This document shows, one piece after another, positions 1 to 12,900 of a stretch of 64,000 nt of DNA. Position numbers and translations under genes: made by a program. Below the pieces are notes generated by a model. It was not told the DNA's origin, did not search any database, and was given only the letters and a program-made list of their open reading frames with translations. Source of the stretch: Geomonas agri (GTDB lineage: Bacteria > Desulfobacterota > Desulfuromonadia > Geobacterales > Geobacteraceae); the NCBI RefSeq assembly GCF_020179605.1, contig NZ_JAINZO010000002.1, positions 868,001-932,000 of the forward strand. Direction: 5' to 3'. The stretch's first letter is position 1. Every line of letters begins with the position of its first letter.

Positions 1-429
1 GCCCGCGAAGAGCTGTCGGTCAAGATCCCCGCAGGGATCGAGAGCGGCGCGCGGCTTCGGGTGGCAGGGCGTGGCGCACCGGGGCGTATGGGCGGACCGG
101 CCGGCGACCTCTACCTCTCGGTGACGGTGGGGACCGACGCCCTGTTCCAGCGCGAGGGCGCCGACATCGTGCTCAACCACGAGGTGCGCTTCTCCCAGGC
201 GGTGCTCGGTGGCAACATCGAGGTGCCGACCATGGAGGGGACCAAGAGGCTCAAGATCCCCGCCGGTATCCAGTCCGGCACCAAGGTGCGCCTGAAGGGG
301 CTGGGGTTCCCGGTGCTCGGGGCGCAGACACGCGGCGACATGTACGTGAGGATCGCGGTGCACGTGCCGGAAAAACTGACGACGCGTCAGCGCGAACTGG
401 TGGAGCAGTTGGCGGCCGAAGGGCTCTAA
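1..429 (+). CDS. DnaJ/CbpA-family co-chaperone, C-terminal part (5' end outside window)
   Basis: The frame is open from base 1 to a TAA at 427-429, so only the C-terminal 142 residues are present. They match the two beta-barrel substrate-binding domains of Hsp40 proteins: an IPAGIESGARLRVAGRG stretch, then GGPAGDLYLSVTV, then ALGG-type IEVPTMEG and a second IPAGIQSGTKVRLKG repeat, ending in RGDMYVRIAVHVP. Proteins of this family deliver unfolded clients to DnaK and stimulate its ATPase in the cytoplasm. The J domain and any zinc-finger domain lie upstream, so full DnaJ and zinc-less CbpA cannot be told apart here. It sits next to two convergent extracytoplasmic foldase genes, a protein-folding neighbourhood. 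A strong hairpin at 461-503 ends the transcript. Confidence 0.9.
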   Translation, partial: AREELSVKIPAGIESGARLRVAGRGAPGRMGGPAGDLYLSVTVGTDALFQREGADIVLNHEVRFSQAVLGGNIEVPTMEGTKRLKIPAGIQSGTKVRLKGLGFPVLGAQTRGDMYVRIAVHVPEKLTTRQRELVEQLAAEGL

Positions 430-460
430 CTTCTTTAACAACGACAGCGGGCCGTAGATA

Positions 461-503
461 AAAAAAATCCCCCTCGCCGGTGACGGTGAGGGGGATTTTT
501 TTT
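461..503. terminator. Bidirectional rho-independent terminator
   Basis: A 10-bp stem (466-475 with 488-497, AATCCCCCTC/GAGGGGGATT) has an A-run before it and a T-run after it. It can therefore end both the rightward DnaJ-family transcript and the leftward SurA-like gene. Confidence 0.9.
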
Positions 504-517
504 CGGAAGTAGGGCGC

Positions 518-1477
518 CTAGGGCTGCTTTATGTCGATGCTGGCGGCGTTGCGCAAGTCCTTGACCCACTGGTTGAAGCGGTCCTCGGATTTTTTCCGGT
601 ACAGCTGCTCCTCGATGGACTCCTTCACTTCCGTGAAGGGACGCCCTTTCTCCTGGCTTTTTTCTTCCAGCTTGATGATGTGCAGCCCGGCCGGGCTTGC
701 CACCAGCGAGCTTACCTCGCCGGGTTTCATTGCGGCAACGGTGTTGCCGATCTCGGCGAGCATGTCGCTTTTCTTGAAGGTGCCCAGGTCGCCGCCATTC
801 TTGGCCGCTGCAGGGTCCTGCGAGTACTTCTTGGCAAGATCGACGAAATTCTCTCCACTGCGCGCTTTGGCCAGCACTTCTTCGGCGAGCTTGCGGGTCT
901 TGGCGGTCTGCTCTGCGCTTCCGTTCGGGTCCAACTTGAAGAAAATATGGCGGGCGTGGAAGGTCTCGCTGCCGCCGTAATCGGCGCGGTGCGCTTCGTA
1001 GTACTCACTTATCTCGCGCTCGCCTACCTGGATCTTGGACCGCACCTCCTGGCTCATGAGCCGCATGCGTTCCAACTGCTCCTTGAGCTGCACCTTGTAC
1101 TGCAAGACGGTGAGCCCCTGGCCGGCCAGCGCCTGCTCCAGCGCTTCCTGGGTCAGGTTGTTCTGCTTCTTGACATCTTCGATGGCCAAGCGCACGTCCT
1201 CGTCGCTGACTTTGATGTCGAGTTCGCGGATCTTCTGTTCAACCAGCTTGCGGTCCACCAGACGATTCAGGGCCGTGCTCCTCGTCGCGGTCCTTTCAGG
1301 CACGGGGAGCTTTTCGGCTTCCTTCTGCAACTGTGTGTACTCCTTGTCGACGTCGGCGGTGGTGATCACCTCGTCGTTGACGATGGCGGCAATGCTGCTG
1401 ATCGGTTTGGTGGTGGCAAAGCTCGGAGTGACTGCGAGGAGGGCCAGCATGCTGCAGGCCGTGATGATCTTGACCAT
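518..1477 (-). CDS. surA: SurA-like periplasmic peptidyl-prolyl isomerase
   Basis: The 319-residue protein starts with a signal peptide (MVKIITACSMLALLAVTPSFA). A SurA N-terminal helical chaperone domain follows (about residues 25-165, with the IAAIVNDEVITTADV start typical of SurA) and then one parvulin (PpiC) domain at about 170-285, containing HARHIFFK, NGGDLGTF and GLHIIKLEE. E. coli SurA has two parvulin domains and is about 430 residues, so this is the shorter single-parvulin form. It should fold outer-membrane proteins in the periplasm. A terminator (1516-1543) separates it from the upstream foldase gene, so it probably has its own promoter. The ATG is preceded by an AGAGAGAG purine stretch. 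The exact symbol is by similarity only. Confidence 0.85.
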   Translation of the reverse strand: MVKIITACSMLALLAVTPSFATTKPISSIAAIVNDEVITTADVDKEYTQLQKEAEKLPVPERTATRSTALNRLVDRKLVEQKIRELDIKVSDEDVRLAIEDVKKQNNLTQEALEQALAGQGLTVLQYKVQLKEQLERMRLMSQEVRSKIQVGEREISEYYEAHRADYGGSETFHARHIFFKLDPNGSAEQTAKTRKLAEEVLAKARSGENFVDLAKKYSQDPAAAKNGGDLGTFKKSDMLAEIGNTVAAMKPGEVSSLVASPAGLHIIKLEEKSQEKGRPFTEVKESIEEQLYRKKSEDRFNQWVKDLRNAASIDIKQP

Positions 1478-1515
1478 GTTGCTCTCTCTGTGGGCCGCCA
1501 GGGCGGCGCTTGTGC

Positions 1516-1543
1516 AAAAACGGCCGGGACTAGCCCGGCCGTC
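1516..1543 (-). terminator. Rho-independent terminator after the PrsA-like gene
   Basis: A 9-bp GC-rich stem (1521-1529 with 1535-1543, loop ACTAG) is followed on the minus strand by a U-run (A-run at 1517-1520 of the plus strand). It ends the transcript of the gene at 1577-2515. Confidence 0.8.
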
Positions 1544-1576
1544 TTTCTGTTTCTGTTACTGCCTGAATGATTGTGC

Positions 1577-2515
1577 CTACTTGGCCTTTGCCGGCTGGGC
1601 TGCCTCGCCCGGCTGGGCTGCGCCCCCCTTCGGGCCGTCGTTGCCGAGTTCCTTCAGGGCGTCTTCCTTGACGGTAATCTTAGCCTGCTTCTTCAGGTCG
1701 TCCTTGAGCGCCTTGAAGATCTCCTGCTGCTTGGCAGGTGCCAGGGCCGCCTTGATCTCGTCCTTCACCTCGTCCAGGGAGCGGACGCCGGCCGGACGGG
1801 AACCGGTCTTCTTGATGATGTGGTAGCCGAACTGGGTCTTCACGATCCCGGAGGTCTCGCCGTCTTTAAGACCGAAAGCAACTTTCTCGAAGTCGGGGAT
1901 CATGGAGCCTTTGCTGAACCAGCCGAGATCGCCACCTTTGGCGGCCGCGCCGTCAATGGAGTTCTTCTTGGCGAGATCCTCGAAGCTCGCACCGCCTTTC
2001 AGCTGCTTCTCAATCTCCTTGGCCTGTACCTCGGACTTGACCAGGATGTGGCTGGCCCTGATCTGTGCGTCGCTTTTGAACTTGTCCTTGTTCTTGTTGT
2101 AGTAGTCCTGCATATCGGTGTCACTGACCTTGGCGGACTCCTCGATCTTCTTCTTGAGGAAAGCCTCGACGATGACGCGCCTTTTCAGGTCCTCGAGCTT
2201 GGCAGCCACTTCCGGGCTCTTGTCGATGCCGTCCTTGGCGGCCTGCTGCAGGATCAGTTCGCGCACCACCATGGTGTCGACCATTTCCTTCTTTCCTTCC
2301 GGGGTCTCGGTCATCGGCTTGAGCTGGGGCGGCAGGGCAGCCTGCTCCTTGTAGAAGTCCTTGTCGGTGATGCTGGCGCCGTTCACCTCGGCGATGACGA
2401 TTCCCTTACCCGGGCCTTCCTGTTTCGCCTCGGTGGCACCCTCCTGCTTTTTGCAGCCGGTGACGGCGACGCTGAGTGCGATGAAAAGTATTGCGGCGGT
2501 TTTGCTGAAGTGCAC
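1577..2515 (-). CDS. PrsA-like foldase lipoprotein (PpiC domain)
   Basis: The 312-residue protein has a lipoprotein signal with lipobox VTGC and Cys at residue 21, followed by a Lys/Glu-rich linker. A SurA/PrsA-type N-terminal helical region surrounds a parvulin PPIase domain (about 150-245; IRASHILVK, KGGDLGWFSKGSM, FGYHIIKKTG). The tail is Ala/Pro/Lys-rich. It is expected to be anchored in the inner or outer membrane and to assist folding of exported proteins. It lies just downstream of mfd on the same strand, with about 57 bp between them, and is followed by a terminator. The second parvulin gene next to it is probably a diverged duplicate with a soluble periplasmic location. Confidence 0.85.
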   Translation of the reverse strand: MHFSKTAAILFIALSVAVTGCKKQEGATEAKQEGPGKGIVIAEVNGASITDKDFYKEQAALPPQLKPMTETPEGKKEMVDTMVVRELILQQAAKDGIDKSPEVAAKLEDLKRRVIVEAFLKKKIEESAKVSDTDMQDYYNKNKDKFKSDAQIRASHILVKSEVQAKEIEKQLKGGASFEDLAKKNSIDGAAAKGGDLGWFSKGSMIPDFEKVAFGLKDGETSGIVKTQFGYHIIKKTGSRPAGVRSLDEVKDEIKAALAPAKQQEIFKALKDDLKKQAKITVKEDALKELGNDGPKGGAAQPGEAAQPAKAK

Positions 2516-2572
2516 GATTGGCTCCTTTTGTTATTAGCGTAAATTTATTCCAATCCGGGAGACGCTAGCATA

Positions 2573-6046
<3,474 letters not shown>

Positions 6047-6227
6047 CGTGTAGGGGCGGGGCCTTTCGCTTTGGTGGGTGGAACTCTTTAGCACCGGTTG
6101 AGCATAGCAAAAACGGGGCCGATTATCCAGACACTTGGCAGACAAGCTTTTTCTTTCGACCCCAAATAAAAGTAAAGAAAAAACGGGAGCCGCCGAAGAG
6201 GTTTTTGAAGCCAAAGGAGAACCAGCT

Positions 6228-6593
6228 GTGAGCAGCTTAATTAAAGGTGAGCTTATGAAACAAGAAGATGTCCTCCACTCCGACGTGATCAATTACTTCA
6301 CCACGGAGTTTGCTGCACTAGAGGAACGCCTCAAATCGGGCCGGCTGGAAGACTACCGCGAACGCGTGCTGGTTAGCCGCAAGATCTCCGAGGCCGTGCA
6401 CCTGCTCTCCCCCTACGTTCGCAGCGACCCCCGCGCCAGGCACCTGGTGAAGAACGCCGAGGCGCTCAGGAAAGAGCTCCTCTCGGTGCGCTCCATCATC
6501 GCCAAGCAGCTCCTGCAAAAAGACAAGCAGTCCCTCCTGCAGGCCATCCTCATGCGTAAAAAAGGGCGCCGGCCCGATGAGCTGGCCGGTTGA
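6228..6593 (+). CDS. Small conserved-looking hypothetical protein
   Basis: I do not recognise this family. A GTG start at 6228 has an excellent AAAGGAGA ribosome-binding site 7 nt upstream and gives 121 residues. An ATG at 6255 is a weaker alternative. The product is cytoplasmic, has no cysteines and is strongly helical and charged: ALEERLKSGRLEDYRERV, then a basic region with KKGRRPDE near the end. It is divergent from mfd, with about 180 bp between the starts, and lies just before the tRNA-Ser/SRP RNA locus. Codon composition resembles the neighbours. The coding assignment rests on the ribosome-binding site, GC-biased third positions and reasonable amino-acid composition; no function can be given. 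Confidence 0.7.
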   Translation: MSSLIKGELMKQEDVLHSDVINYFTTEFAALEERLKSGRLEDYRERVLVSRKISEAVHLLSPYVRSDPRARHLVKNAEALRKELLSVRSIIAKQLLQKDKQSLLQAILMRKKGRRPDELAG

Positions 6594-6672
6594 CCGCAGC
6601 GCACTGGTGCCGGGTCCGGCCCACCGTTGCTGCTTAGGTGGCCGGCATTTTACGTCCCCCTGAAGAATTCGC

Positions 6673-6701
6673 TTTACAATTAATCCGGCGTGTATTATAT
6701 A
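6673..6701 (+). promoter_or_regulatory. Sigma-70-type promoter of tRNA-Ser / ffs
   Basis: TTTACA (6673-6678) and TATATA (6696-6701) are separated by 17 bp and end 15 bp before the tRNA. The same promoter probably also feeds the SRP RNA gene, which follows by 28 bp. Confidence 0.6.
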
Positions 6702-6716
6702 TCTGCTCCTTGTTGT

Positions 6717-6807
6717 GGAGAGATGTCCGAGTGGTTGAAGGAGCACGCCTGGAAAGCGTGTGTACGTTAATAGCGTACCGAGGGTTCGAATCCCTCTCTC
6801 TCCGCCA
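6717..6807 (+). tRNA. tRNA-Ser (anticodon GGA)
   Basis: This is a class II tRNA of 91 nt. The acceptor stem GGAGAGA/TCTCTCC (6717-6723 with 6797-6803) is followed by discriminator G and an encoded CCA. The anticodon loop reads CTGGAAA inside the CACGC/GCGTG stem, giving GGA for UCC/UCU serine codons. A long variable arm (GTGTACGTTAATAGCGTAC region) and a GGTTCGAATCC T-arm are present. The long variable arm is the identity feature of serine tRNAs. Confidence 0.97.
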
Positions 6808-6835
6808 TACTTATATTTACCCTTTGCGGATAGAC

Positions 6836-6941
6836 CTGATAGCTGGGTCCCGCGCAACGGAAGGTTATGAACCCCGTCAGGTCCGGAAGGAAGCAGCGGC
6901 AGTAACCGCCCCCGTGTGCCGCGGGGTAGCCCAGCTATCAG
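6836..6941 (+). ncRNA. ffs: SRP RNA, bacterial small (4.5S) type
   Basis: The apical hallmark GTCAGGTCCGGAAGGAAGC (6877 onward) is the Ffh-binding tetraloop/symmetric-loop region. It lies inside a long hairpin closed by CTGATAGCTGGG and CCCAGCTATCAG (6836-6847 with 6930-6941). The RNA forms the signal recognition particle with Ffh and targets membrane proteins co-translationally. Placement directly before dnaX is common in bacteria. Confidence 0.95.
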
Positions 6942-7017
6942 CTCTTTCCGCAACCCCCCGCCCGCCCCACGCCCCGCACGAACAATGAACCACGTGAAGC
7001 CATAGAGGTACGCCGCC

Positions 7018-8772
7018 TTGTCCTATCTTGTTCTTGCTAGAAAATGGCGCCCCCAGACCTTCAGCGACTTGGTCGGCCAGGAGCACGTCAGCCAGACCCT
7101 CAAAAACGCCATTGACGGCGGCAGGGTAGCGCACGCCTTTCTCTTCACCGGCGCCCGCGGCGTAGGCAAGACCAGTTCCGCGCGCATCCTCGCCAAGGCC
7201 CTAAACTGCGAGAGCGGCCTGACCGTCGAGCCCTGCAATACCTGTTCTACCTGTCTGGAGATCACCGACGGCAACTCGGTGGACGTCTTCGAGATCGACG
7301 GTGCCTCCAATACCGGTGTCGACGACATCCGCGAACTGCGGGACAACATCAAGTACCTCCCCTCGCGCTCGCGCTACAAGATCTTCATCATCGACGAAGT
7401 GCACATGCTCACCACCAACGCCTTCAACGCGCTGTTGAAGACGCTGGAGGAGCCGCCGCCGCACGTCAAGTTCATCTTCGCCACCACCGAACCGCACAAG
7501 GTCCCCATCACCATCCTGTCGCGGTGCCAGCGCTTCGACTTCAAGAGGATCGCACTGCCGCGCATCGTCTCCAGGCTGCGCTACATCGTGGACCAGGAAG
7601 GGGTGCAGGTCTCGGACGAGGCTCTCTCGGTCGTGGCTCGCAAGGGCGACGGCAGTATGCGCGACTCTCTTTCCACGCTTGACCAGGTGCTCGCCTTCTG
7701 CGGCAACAACGTCTCCGACACCGACGTCGCCGCCCTCTTGGGCGTGGTGGATCGGCGCCTGATCATGGACGGCTGCAAAGCCGTGCTACAGGCGAACGTC
7801 AAGGGGGCGCTGGAGATCGTGGCCCAGGTGGATTCCTTCGGTTACAGCATGCGCCAGTTCTGCCAGGAGCTGATCAACCAGTTCCGCAGCATCGCCATCC
7901 TCAAGGCGGTGGGGGAGCCGGGCGACCTGTTGGAGCTCTCCGACGCTGAACTCGCCGACCTGACCGCGCTGGGCGCCCAGGCCTCGGTGCAGGACCTGCA
8001 GCGCCACCTGGCCATCCTGCTCAAGGCCGAGGCCGAGATGGCGCACGCTGGTTTCCCGCGCCTGATCCTGGAGATGGCGCTGATCAGGATGGCGAGCCTC
8101 GCTCCCGCCATCCCGGTGCAGGAACTGCTGGCGCGCCTGGACGCCATGGAAAAGGGCGGGCCGCTGCCGCCGCGCGGCGAGGTCCCGCGCCAGTCCGCCC
8201 CCGCGCCGCGTCCGGCACAGCCGCAGGCGCCACCCCAGCCGCACGCCGCACCCGCCCGTCCCGCAGCGGCTCCCGTTGCGTCCGCGCCGGTCGCGGCTGC
8301 TCCGCCGCCCCCCGCAGCGGCGCCGCAGGCGGCACCGTCCGCCTTCGCCTCCGGTGGCGACCTCTGGGGAGGCTTCGTGCAGGCGGTCAAAGCGAAGAAG
8401 CCGATGCTCGGTGGCGCGCTGGAAGAGGTCTACCCGGTCCGGGTGGCCCAAGGCGTGCTGGAGATTGGCTGCCTGCAGGGCTCTTTCCAGCTGACCCGGC
8501 TGCAGGACCCCGAGCAGATCAATGAACTGAAGGGCCTGGCCCAGGGGCATTTCGGCGTCCCCACTCAGGTCAAGGTGGTCGCGCTGAGCGCGCCTCCCAC
8601 CGACGCCGCCCCGACCCTGTCGGAAAAAAAAAGCCTTGAGGACGCCGAGCGAAAAGCCCACCTGAGGCGCGAAGCGGAGGAGCACCCGCTGGTGGCTGCG
8701 GCGGTGGAGATGTTCGACGGCGAAATCGCCGAGGTACAGGAACTTCCGCAGAAAGAAGTGGCAAAATCATAA
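7018..8772 (+). CDS. dnaX: DNA polymerase III subunits gamma/tau
   Basis: The 584-residue protein starts at TTG; an AGAGGT ribosome-binding site about 9 nt upstream and the family start SYLVLARKWRPQTFSDLVGQ both support this. The AAA+ clamp-loader ATPase shows Walker A GARGVGKTSSA (about 46-56), a zinc-binding set of cysteines (C, then CNTCSTC, about 65-80), Walker B IIDEVHML and the arginine-finger SRC motif. A Pro/Ala-rich linker (about 385-445) separates it from a C-terminal region corresponding to tau. It loads the sliding clamp and bridges the replicase. I see no convincing slippery heptamer in the linker, so a separate gamma form is not predicted. It forms a cluster with ybaB and recR. 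Confidence 0.96.
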   Translation: MSYLVLARKWRPQTFSDLVGQEHVSQTLKNAIDGGRVAHAFLFTGARGVGKTSSARILAKALNCESGLTVEPCNTCSTCLEITDGNSVDVFEIDGASNTGVDDIRELRDNIKYLPSRSRYKIFIIDEVHMLTTNAFNALLKTLEEPPPHVKFIFATTEPHKVPITILSRCQRFDFKRIALPRIVSRLRYIVDQEGVQVSDEALSVVARKGDGSMRDSLSTLDQVLAFCGNNVSDTDVAALLGVVDRRLIMDGCKAVLQANVKGALEIVAQVDSFGYSMRQFCQELINQFRSIAILKAVGEPGDLLELSDAELADLTALGAQASVQDLQRHLAILLKAEAEMAHAGFPRLILEMALIRMASLAPAIPVQELLARLDAMEKGGPLPPRGEVPRQSAPAPRPAQPQAPPQPHAAPARPAAAPVASAPVAAAPPPPAAAPQAAPSAFASGGDLWGGFVQAVKAKKPMLGGALEEVYPVRVAQGVLEIGCLQGSFQLTRLQDPEQINELKGLAQGHFGVPTQVKVVALSAPPTDAAPTLSEKKSLEDAERKAHLRREAEEHPLVAAAVEMFDGEIAEVQELPQKEVAKS

Positions 8773-8820
8773 CAATGTTCCGCGGTACGCTGCGACAATA
8801 AAGGAAAATTGGAGGATACG

Positions 8821-9135
8821 ATGTCTAAAGGTTTGGCGCAGATCATGAAGCAAGCGCAGATGATGCAGCAGAAGATGGGCAAGCTGCAGGAGCAGGCGGC
8901 GGAAAGGACCGCCGAGGTGACCAGCGGTGGCGGCGCGGTAACGGCGGTTGTCAATGGCAAGAACCAGGTGCTCTCGCTGGTCATAAAGAAGGAAGCCGTC
9001 GATCCGGAAGACGTGGAAATGTTGCAGGATCTGGTCATAACCGCTATCAACGAGGCCCTCAAGAAGGTGCACCAGGAGATGAGCGAGGAGATGAGTAAGA
9101 TCACCGGTGGGTTGAGCATCCCCGGCCTTTTCTAG
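8821..9135 (+). CDS. ybaB: YbaB/EbfC nucleoid-associated protein
   Basis: The 104-residue protein has the usual size and sequence of the family: MSKGLAQIMKQAQMMQQKM helical start, a central VTAVVNGKNQVLSLVIKKE sheet, and a C-terminal helix EALKKVHQEMSEEM ending in PGLF. It forms homodimers that bind DNA and is co-inherited with dnaX and recR. The start is set by GGAGG 6 nt before ATG 8821; an in-frame ATG 12 nt upstream would overlap this ribosome-binding site and is not used. Confidence 0.93.
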   Translation: MSKGLAQIMKQAQMMQQKMGKLQEQAAERTAEVTSGGGAVTAVVNGKNQVLSLVIKKEAVDPEDVEMLQDLVITAINEALKKVHQEMSEEMSKITGGLSIPGLF

Positions 9136-9170
9136 AGGGGCGCCGCCTTTCGCAGGACATGGATAAAAAG

Positions 9171-9205
9171 AGGGTGCATATCGTTTGGTGTGCGCCCTTT
9201 AATTA
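9171..9205 (+). terminator. Possible terminator between ybaB and recR
   Basis: An 8-bp stem with one G-T pair (9171-9178 with 9191-9198) is followed by TTAATTATT. The T-tract is interrupted, so termination may be partial. recR begins 70 bp further on. Confidence 0.45.
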
Positions 9206-9275
9206 TTCAATTCTACGATCAAAATTTTTTTGGTAAAAATAACCAGTAAAAACTTGTTTTATCCATGGTGGGAAT

Positions 9276-9869
9276 ATGCTACATTTTTCGGGCTCGCTGA
9301 CCAGGCTGGTGGGAGAATTGAAGAAACTGCCTGGTGTCGGTGAAAAAAGTGCCTTGCGTCTTGCCTTTCATCTGCTTAAATATCCCGGTAATATTGAGGC
9401 CTTAGCAGAGAGCCTCATGCAGGTGAAGGAAAAGGTCCGTTTTTGCTCCCACTGTTTTGCCATCACCGAGGACGATCCCTGCTGGATCTGCTCGGGAGAG
9501 CGGGACGGGGCCACCCTTTGCGTGGTGGAGGAGCCGCAAGACCTGCTCGCCCTTGAGAGAAGCCGCGCTTTCCGCGGCCGCTACCACGTGCTGCAGGGGG
9601 CGCTGTCACCGTTAAACGGCGTTACACCCCGCGACCTGAGGATCGCCGAGCTGATGCAGCGGTTGGAGGGGGGCGAGGTGCGCGAGGTGCTGATCGCCAC
9701 CAACTTCACGGTGGAAGGGGAGGCAACGGCACTCTACCTGACCAGGATGATCAAACCGCTCGGGATCAAGGTGACGCGTCTGGCGCACGGTATCCCCATC
9801 GGCAGCGACCTGGAATACGTGGATGCGGCGACCGTGCAGCGGGCGGTGGAGGGGCGTTCAGAGCTTTAA
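9276..9869 (+). CDS. recR: Recombination mediator RecR
   Basis: The 197-residue protein has the full RecR layout: an N-terminal helix-hairpin-helix (LKKLPGVGEKSALRLAFHLL), a C4 zinc finger (CSHC...CWIC, about residues 57-72), a Toprim domain with the VVEEPQDLLALE acidic motif, and the C-terminal ATNFTVEGEATALYL...RLAHGIPIGSDLEYVD region. RecR works with RecO/RecF to load RecA on gapped DNA. ATG 9276 has a GGTGGGA ribosome-binding site 3 nt upstream. It follows ybaB after 140 bp containing a candidate terminator, so it may have its own promoter in the AT-rich stretch at 9200-9260. Confidence 0.95.
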   Translation: MLHFSGSLTRLVGELKKLPGVGEKSALRLAFHLLKYPGNIEALAESLMQVKEKVRFCSHCFAITEDDPCWICSGERDGATLCVVEEPQDLLALERSRAFRGRYHVLQGALSPLNGVTPRDLRIAELMQRLEGGEVREVLIATNFTVEGEATALYLTRMIKPLGIKVTRLAHGIPIGSDLEYVDAATVQRAVEGRSEL

Positions 9870-9946
9870 GCCTTTTCCGCGAGTGAGAACTAGAACGATC
9901 TTTTACCGTAAAGCTCAATTAGATTTTCAAACACAGGAGGAAATCA

Positions 9947-12900
9947 ATGTCCCGCAGAATGGTAACAATCGACGGTAACACTGCTGCCGCACACGTGGCC
10001 CATGCCACCAACGAGGTGATCGCCATCTACCCGATCACCCCGTCCTCGGTCATGGGTGAGATTTCGGACGAGAAGAGCGCCCGCGGCGAGAAGAACATCT
10101 GGGGCACCGTCCCCTCCGTCTCCGAGCTGCAGTCCGAAGGTGGCGCCTCCGGCGCCGTTCACGGTGCACTCCAGGCCGGCGCCCTGACCACTACCTTCAC
10201 CGCCAGCCAGGGCCTGCTTCTGATGATCCCGAACATGTTCAAGATCGCGGGCGAGCTCACCTCGACCGTGTTCCACATCTCGGCCCGCGCCATCTCTGCT
10301 GCGGCGCTGAATATCTTCGGCGACCACTCCGACGTCATGGCGGCCCGTTCTACCGGCTGGGGCATGATCTGTTCCAACAACGTGCAGGAAGTCATGGACT
10401 TCGCGCTGATCTCCCAGGCCGCGACCCTCAGGGCGCGCGTCCCCTTCATGCACTACTTCGATGGTTTCAGGACCTCCCACGAGGTGCAGAAGGTTGAGGA
10501 GCTCACCTTCGACGACATGCGCTTCATGATCAGCGACGAACTGGTGCAGGCGCACCGGACGCGCGCACTGACCCCGGACCGCCCGGTGCTGCGCGGTACC
10601 GCCCAGAACCCGGACGTCTACTTCCAGGGGCGCGAGACCGTCAACGCCTACTACCCGAAAGCGCTGCAGATCGTGCAGGAGGAGATGGACAAATTTGCCG
10701 GCCTCACCGGCCGCAAGTACTCCGTCGCCGAATACGTGGGCGCACCGGACGCCGAGCGCGTCGTCATCGTCATGGGTAGCGCCGCCGACACCGTCCAGGA
10801 GACCCTCGAGACCCTGAATGCCGCCGGCGAAAAGGTGGGCCTGGTCAAGGTGCGCCTGTTCAGGCCGTTCCCGGTCGACGCCGTCGCCGCATGCCTGCCG
10901 GCTTCCGTCAAAAAGATCGCCGTGCTCGACCGCACCAAGGAGCCGGGCTCCCTGGGCGAGCCGCTCTACCTCGACGTCAGGACCGCCATCGGCGAGGCAA
11001 TGGCTGACGGCAAGACCTCCTTCAAGTCCTACCCGATCATCGTGGGCGGCCGCTTCGGCCTGGGCTCCAAGGAATTCACCCCGGGCATGGCCAAGGGCGT
11101 GTTCGACAATCTGAAAGCCGACAAGCCGAAGAACCACTTCGTGGTGGGCATCAAGGAAGACGTCACCAACTGCTCGCTGGACTTCGATCCCGCTTTCGTG
11201 AACCCCTCCGCTGGGACCTACTCCGCCATGTTCTTCGGCCTGGGCTCCGACGGCACCGTCGGCGCCAACAAGAACTCCATCAAGATCATTGGCGAGAACA
11301 CCGACAACAACGTCCAGGCCTACTTCGTGTACGACTCCAAGAAGGCCGGCACCGTCACCGTTTCGCACCTGCGCTTCGGCAAGGGTGAGATCCGCTCCCC
11401 GTACCTGATCGACCAGGCCGACTTCGTGGCCTGCCACAACTTCTCTTTCCTCGAGAAGTACGACATGCTCTCCCGTGCCAAGGTGGGCGGCACCTTCCTG
11501 CTCTGCTCGCTGACCGACGACAAAGACGCCGTCTGGAACGCCATGCCGGTCGAGGTGCAGCAGCAGATCATCGACAAGAAGCTCAAGTTCTACGTGATCA
11601 ACGCCATCGCCCTCGGTGAGAAGCTCGGCCTGGGCGCCAGGATCAACGTGATCATGCAGACCGCCTTCTTCAAGATTTCCAACATCATGCCGCTCGACGC
11701 CGCCATCGCCTCCATCAAGGACGCCATCAAGAAGTCCTACGGCAAGTCCGGTGAGAAGGTGGTCGAGATGAACAACAAGGCGGTGGACGCCGCTCTCGAA
11801 AACATCTTCGAGATCACCGTCCCGGCCACCGCGACCAGCAAGATCAAGAAGCCGGCTGTCGTGGGGGCCCACGCACCGCAGTTCGTGCAGGAAGTCACCG
11901 CGCAGCTGATCGCCGGCCGCGGCGACGACGTCCCGGTCTCCATGCTCCCGGCCGACGGCACCTTCCCGACCGCCACCTCGCAGTACGAGAAGCGCAACAT
12001 CGCCGTTGATATCCCGGTATGGGACGAGCAGCTCTGCATCCAGTGCGGCATTTGCTCCTTCGTCTGCCCGCACGCCACTATCAGGATGAAGGTGTACGAC
12101 GCCGACAAGCTGGCCGGCGCGCCGGAGACCTTCAAGTCCACCGACGCCCGCGGCAACGAGTTCAAGGGGATGAAGTGCACCATCCAGGTTGCCCCCGAGG
12201 ACTGCACCGGCTGCGCTGCCTGCGTCGCCAACTGCCCGGCCAAGTCCAAGGAAGACCCCAAGCACAAGGCGATCAACATGAAGTTCCAGGCGCCGCTCAG
12301 GGCATCCGAGGCCGCCAACTACGACTTCTTCCTGAGCATTCCGGAGACCGACCCGAGCCTCCTCAAGCTCGACACCCTCAAGGGAAGCCAGCTGGTACGC
12401 CCACTCTTCGAGTATTCCGGCGCCTGCGCCGGCTGCGGCGAGACCCCGTACCTGAAGCTCATGTCCCAGCTCTTCGGTGACCGTGCCCTGATCGCAAATG
12501 CCACCGGCTGCACCTCGATCTACGGCGGCAACCTGCCGACCACCCCGTGGGCGAAAAACGCCGACGGACGCGGCCCTGCCTGGTCCAACTCCCTCTTCGA
12601 GGACAACGCCGAGTTCGGCTTCGGCATGAGGCTGGCGGTTGACAAGTTCAACCAGGCTGCCCTCGAGCTGATCGACACCCTCTCTCTCCCGGCCGACCTG
12701 GTCGCCGAGATCAAGGGCGCCGATCAGAAAACCCAGGCGGGCGTCGAGGCACAGCGTGCCCGCGTGGCCAAGCTGAAGGAAATCCTCGCAGCCTCCGGCG
12801 ACGCCGCAGCGAAGAAGCTCCTCTCCATTGCCGACTACCTGGTCAAGAAGTCGGTCTGGATCGTGGGCGGCGACGGCTGGGCCTATGACATCGGCTACGG

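Noticed and set aside
6047..6292. 82-residue N-terminal extension of Mfd
   Set aside because: The extension has low-complexity, non-family sequence and would overlap the leader and start of the divergent gene at 6228; Mfd proteins begin near MTMPQAQY.
8160..8360. Programmed frameshift site in dnaX
   Set aside because: No A-rich slippery heptamer with a downstream pseudoknot is visible in the Pro/Ala linker; the A-run near 8625 is close to the 3' end and unlikely to make a gamma-like product.
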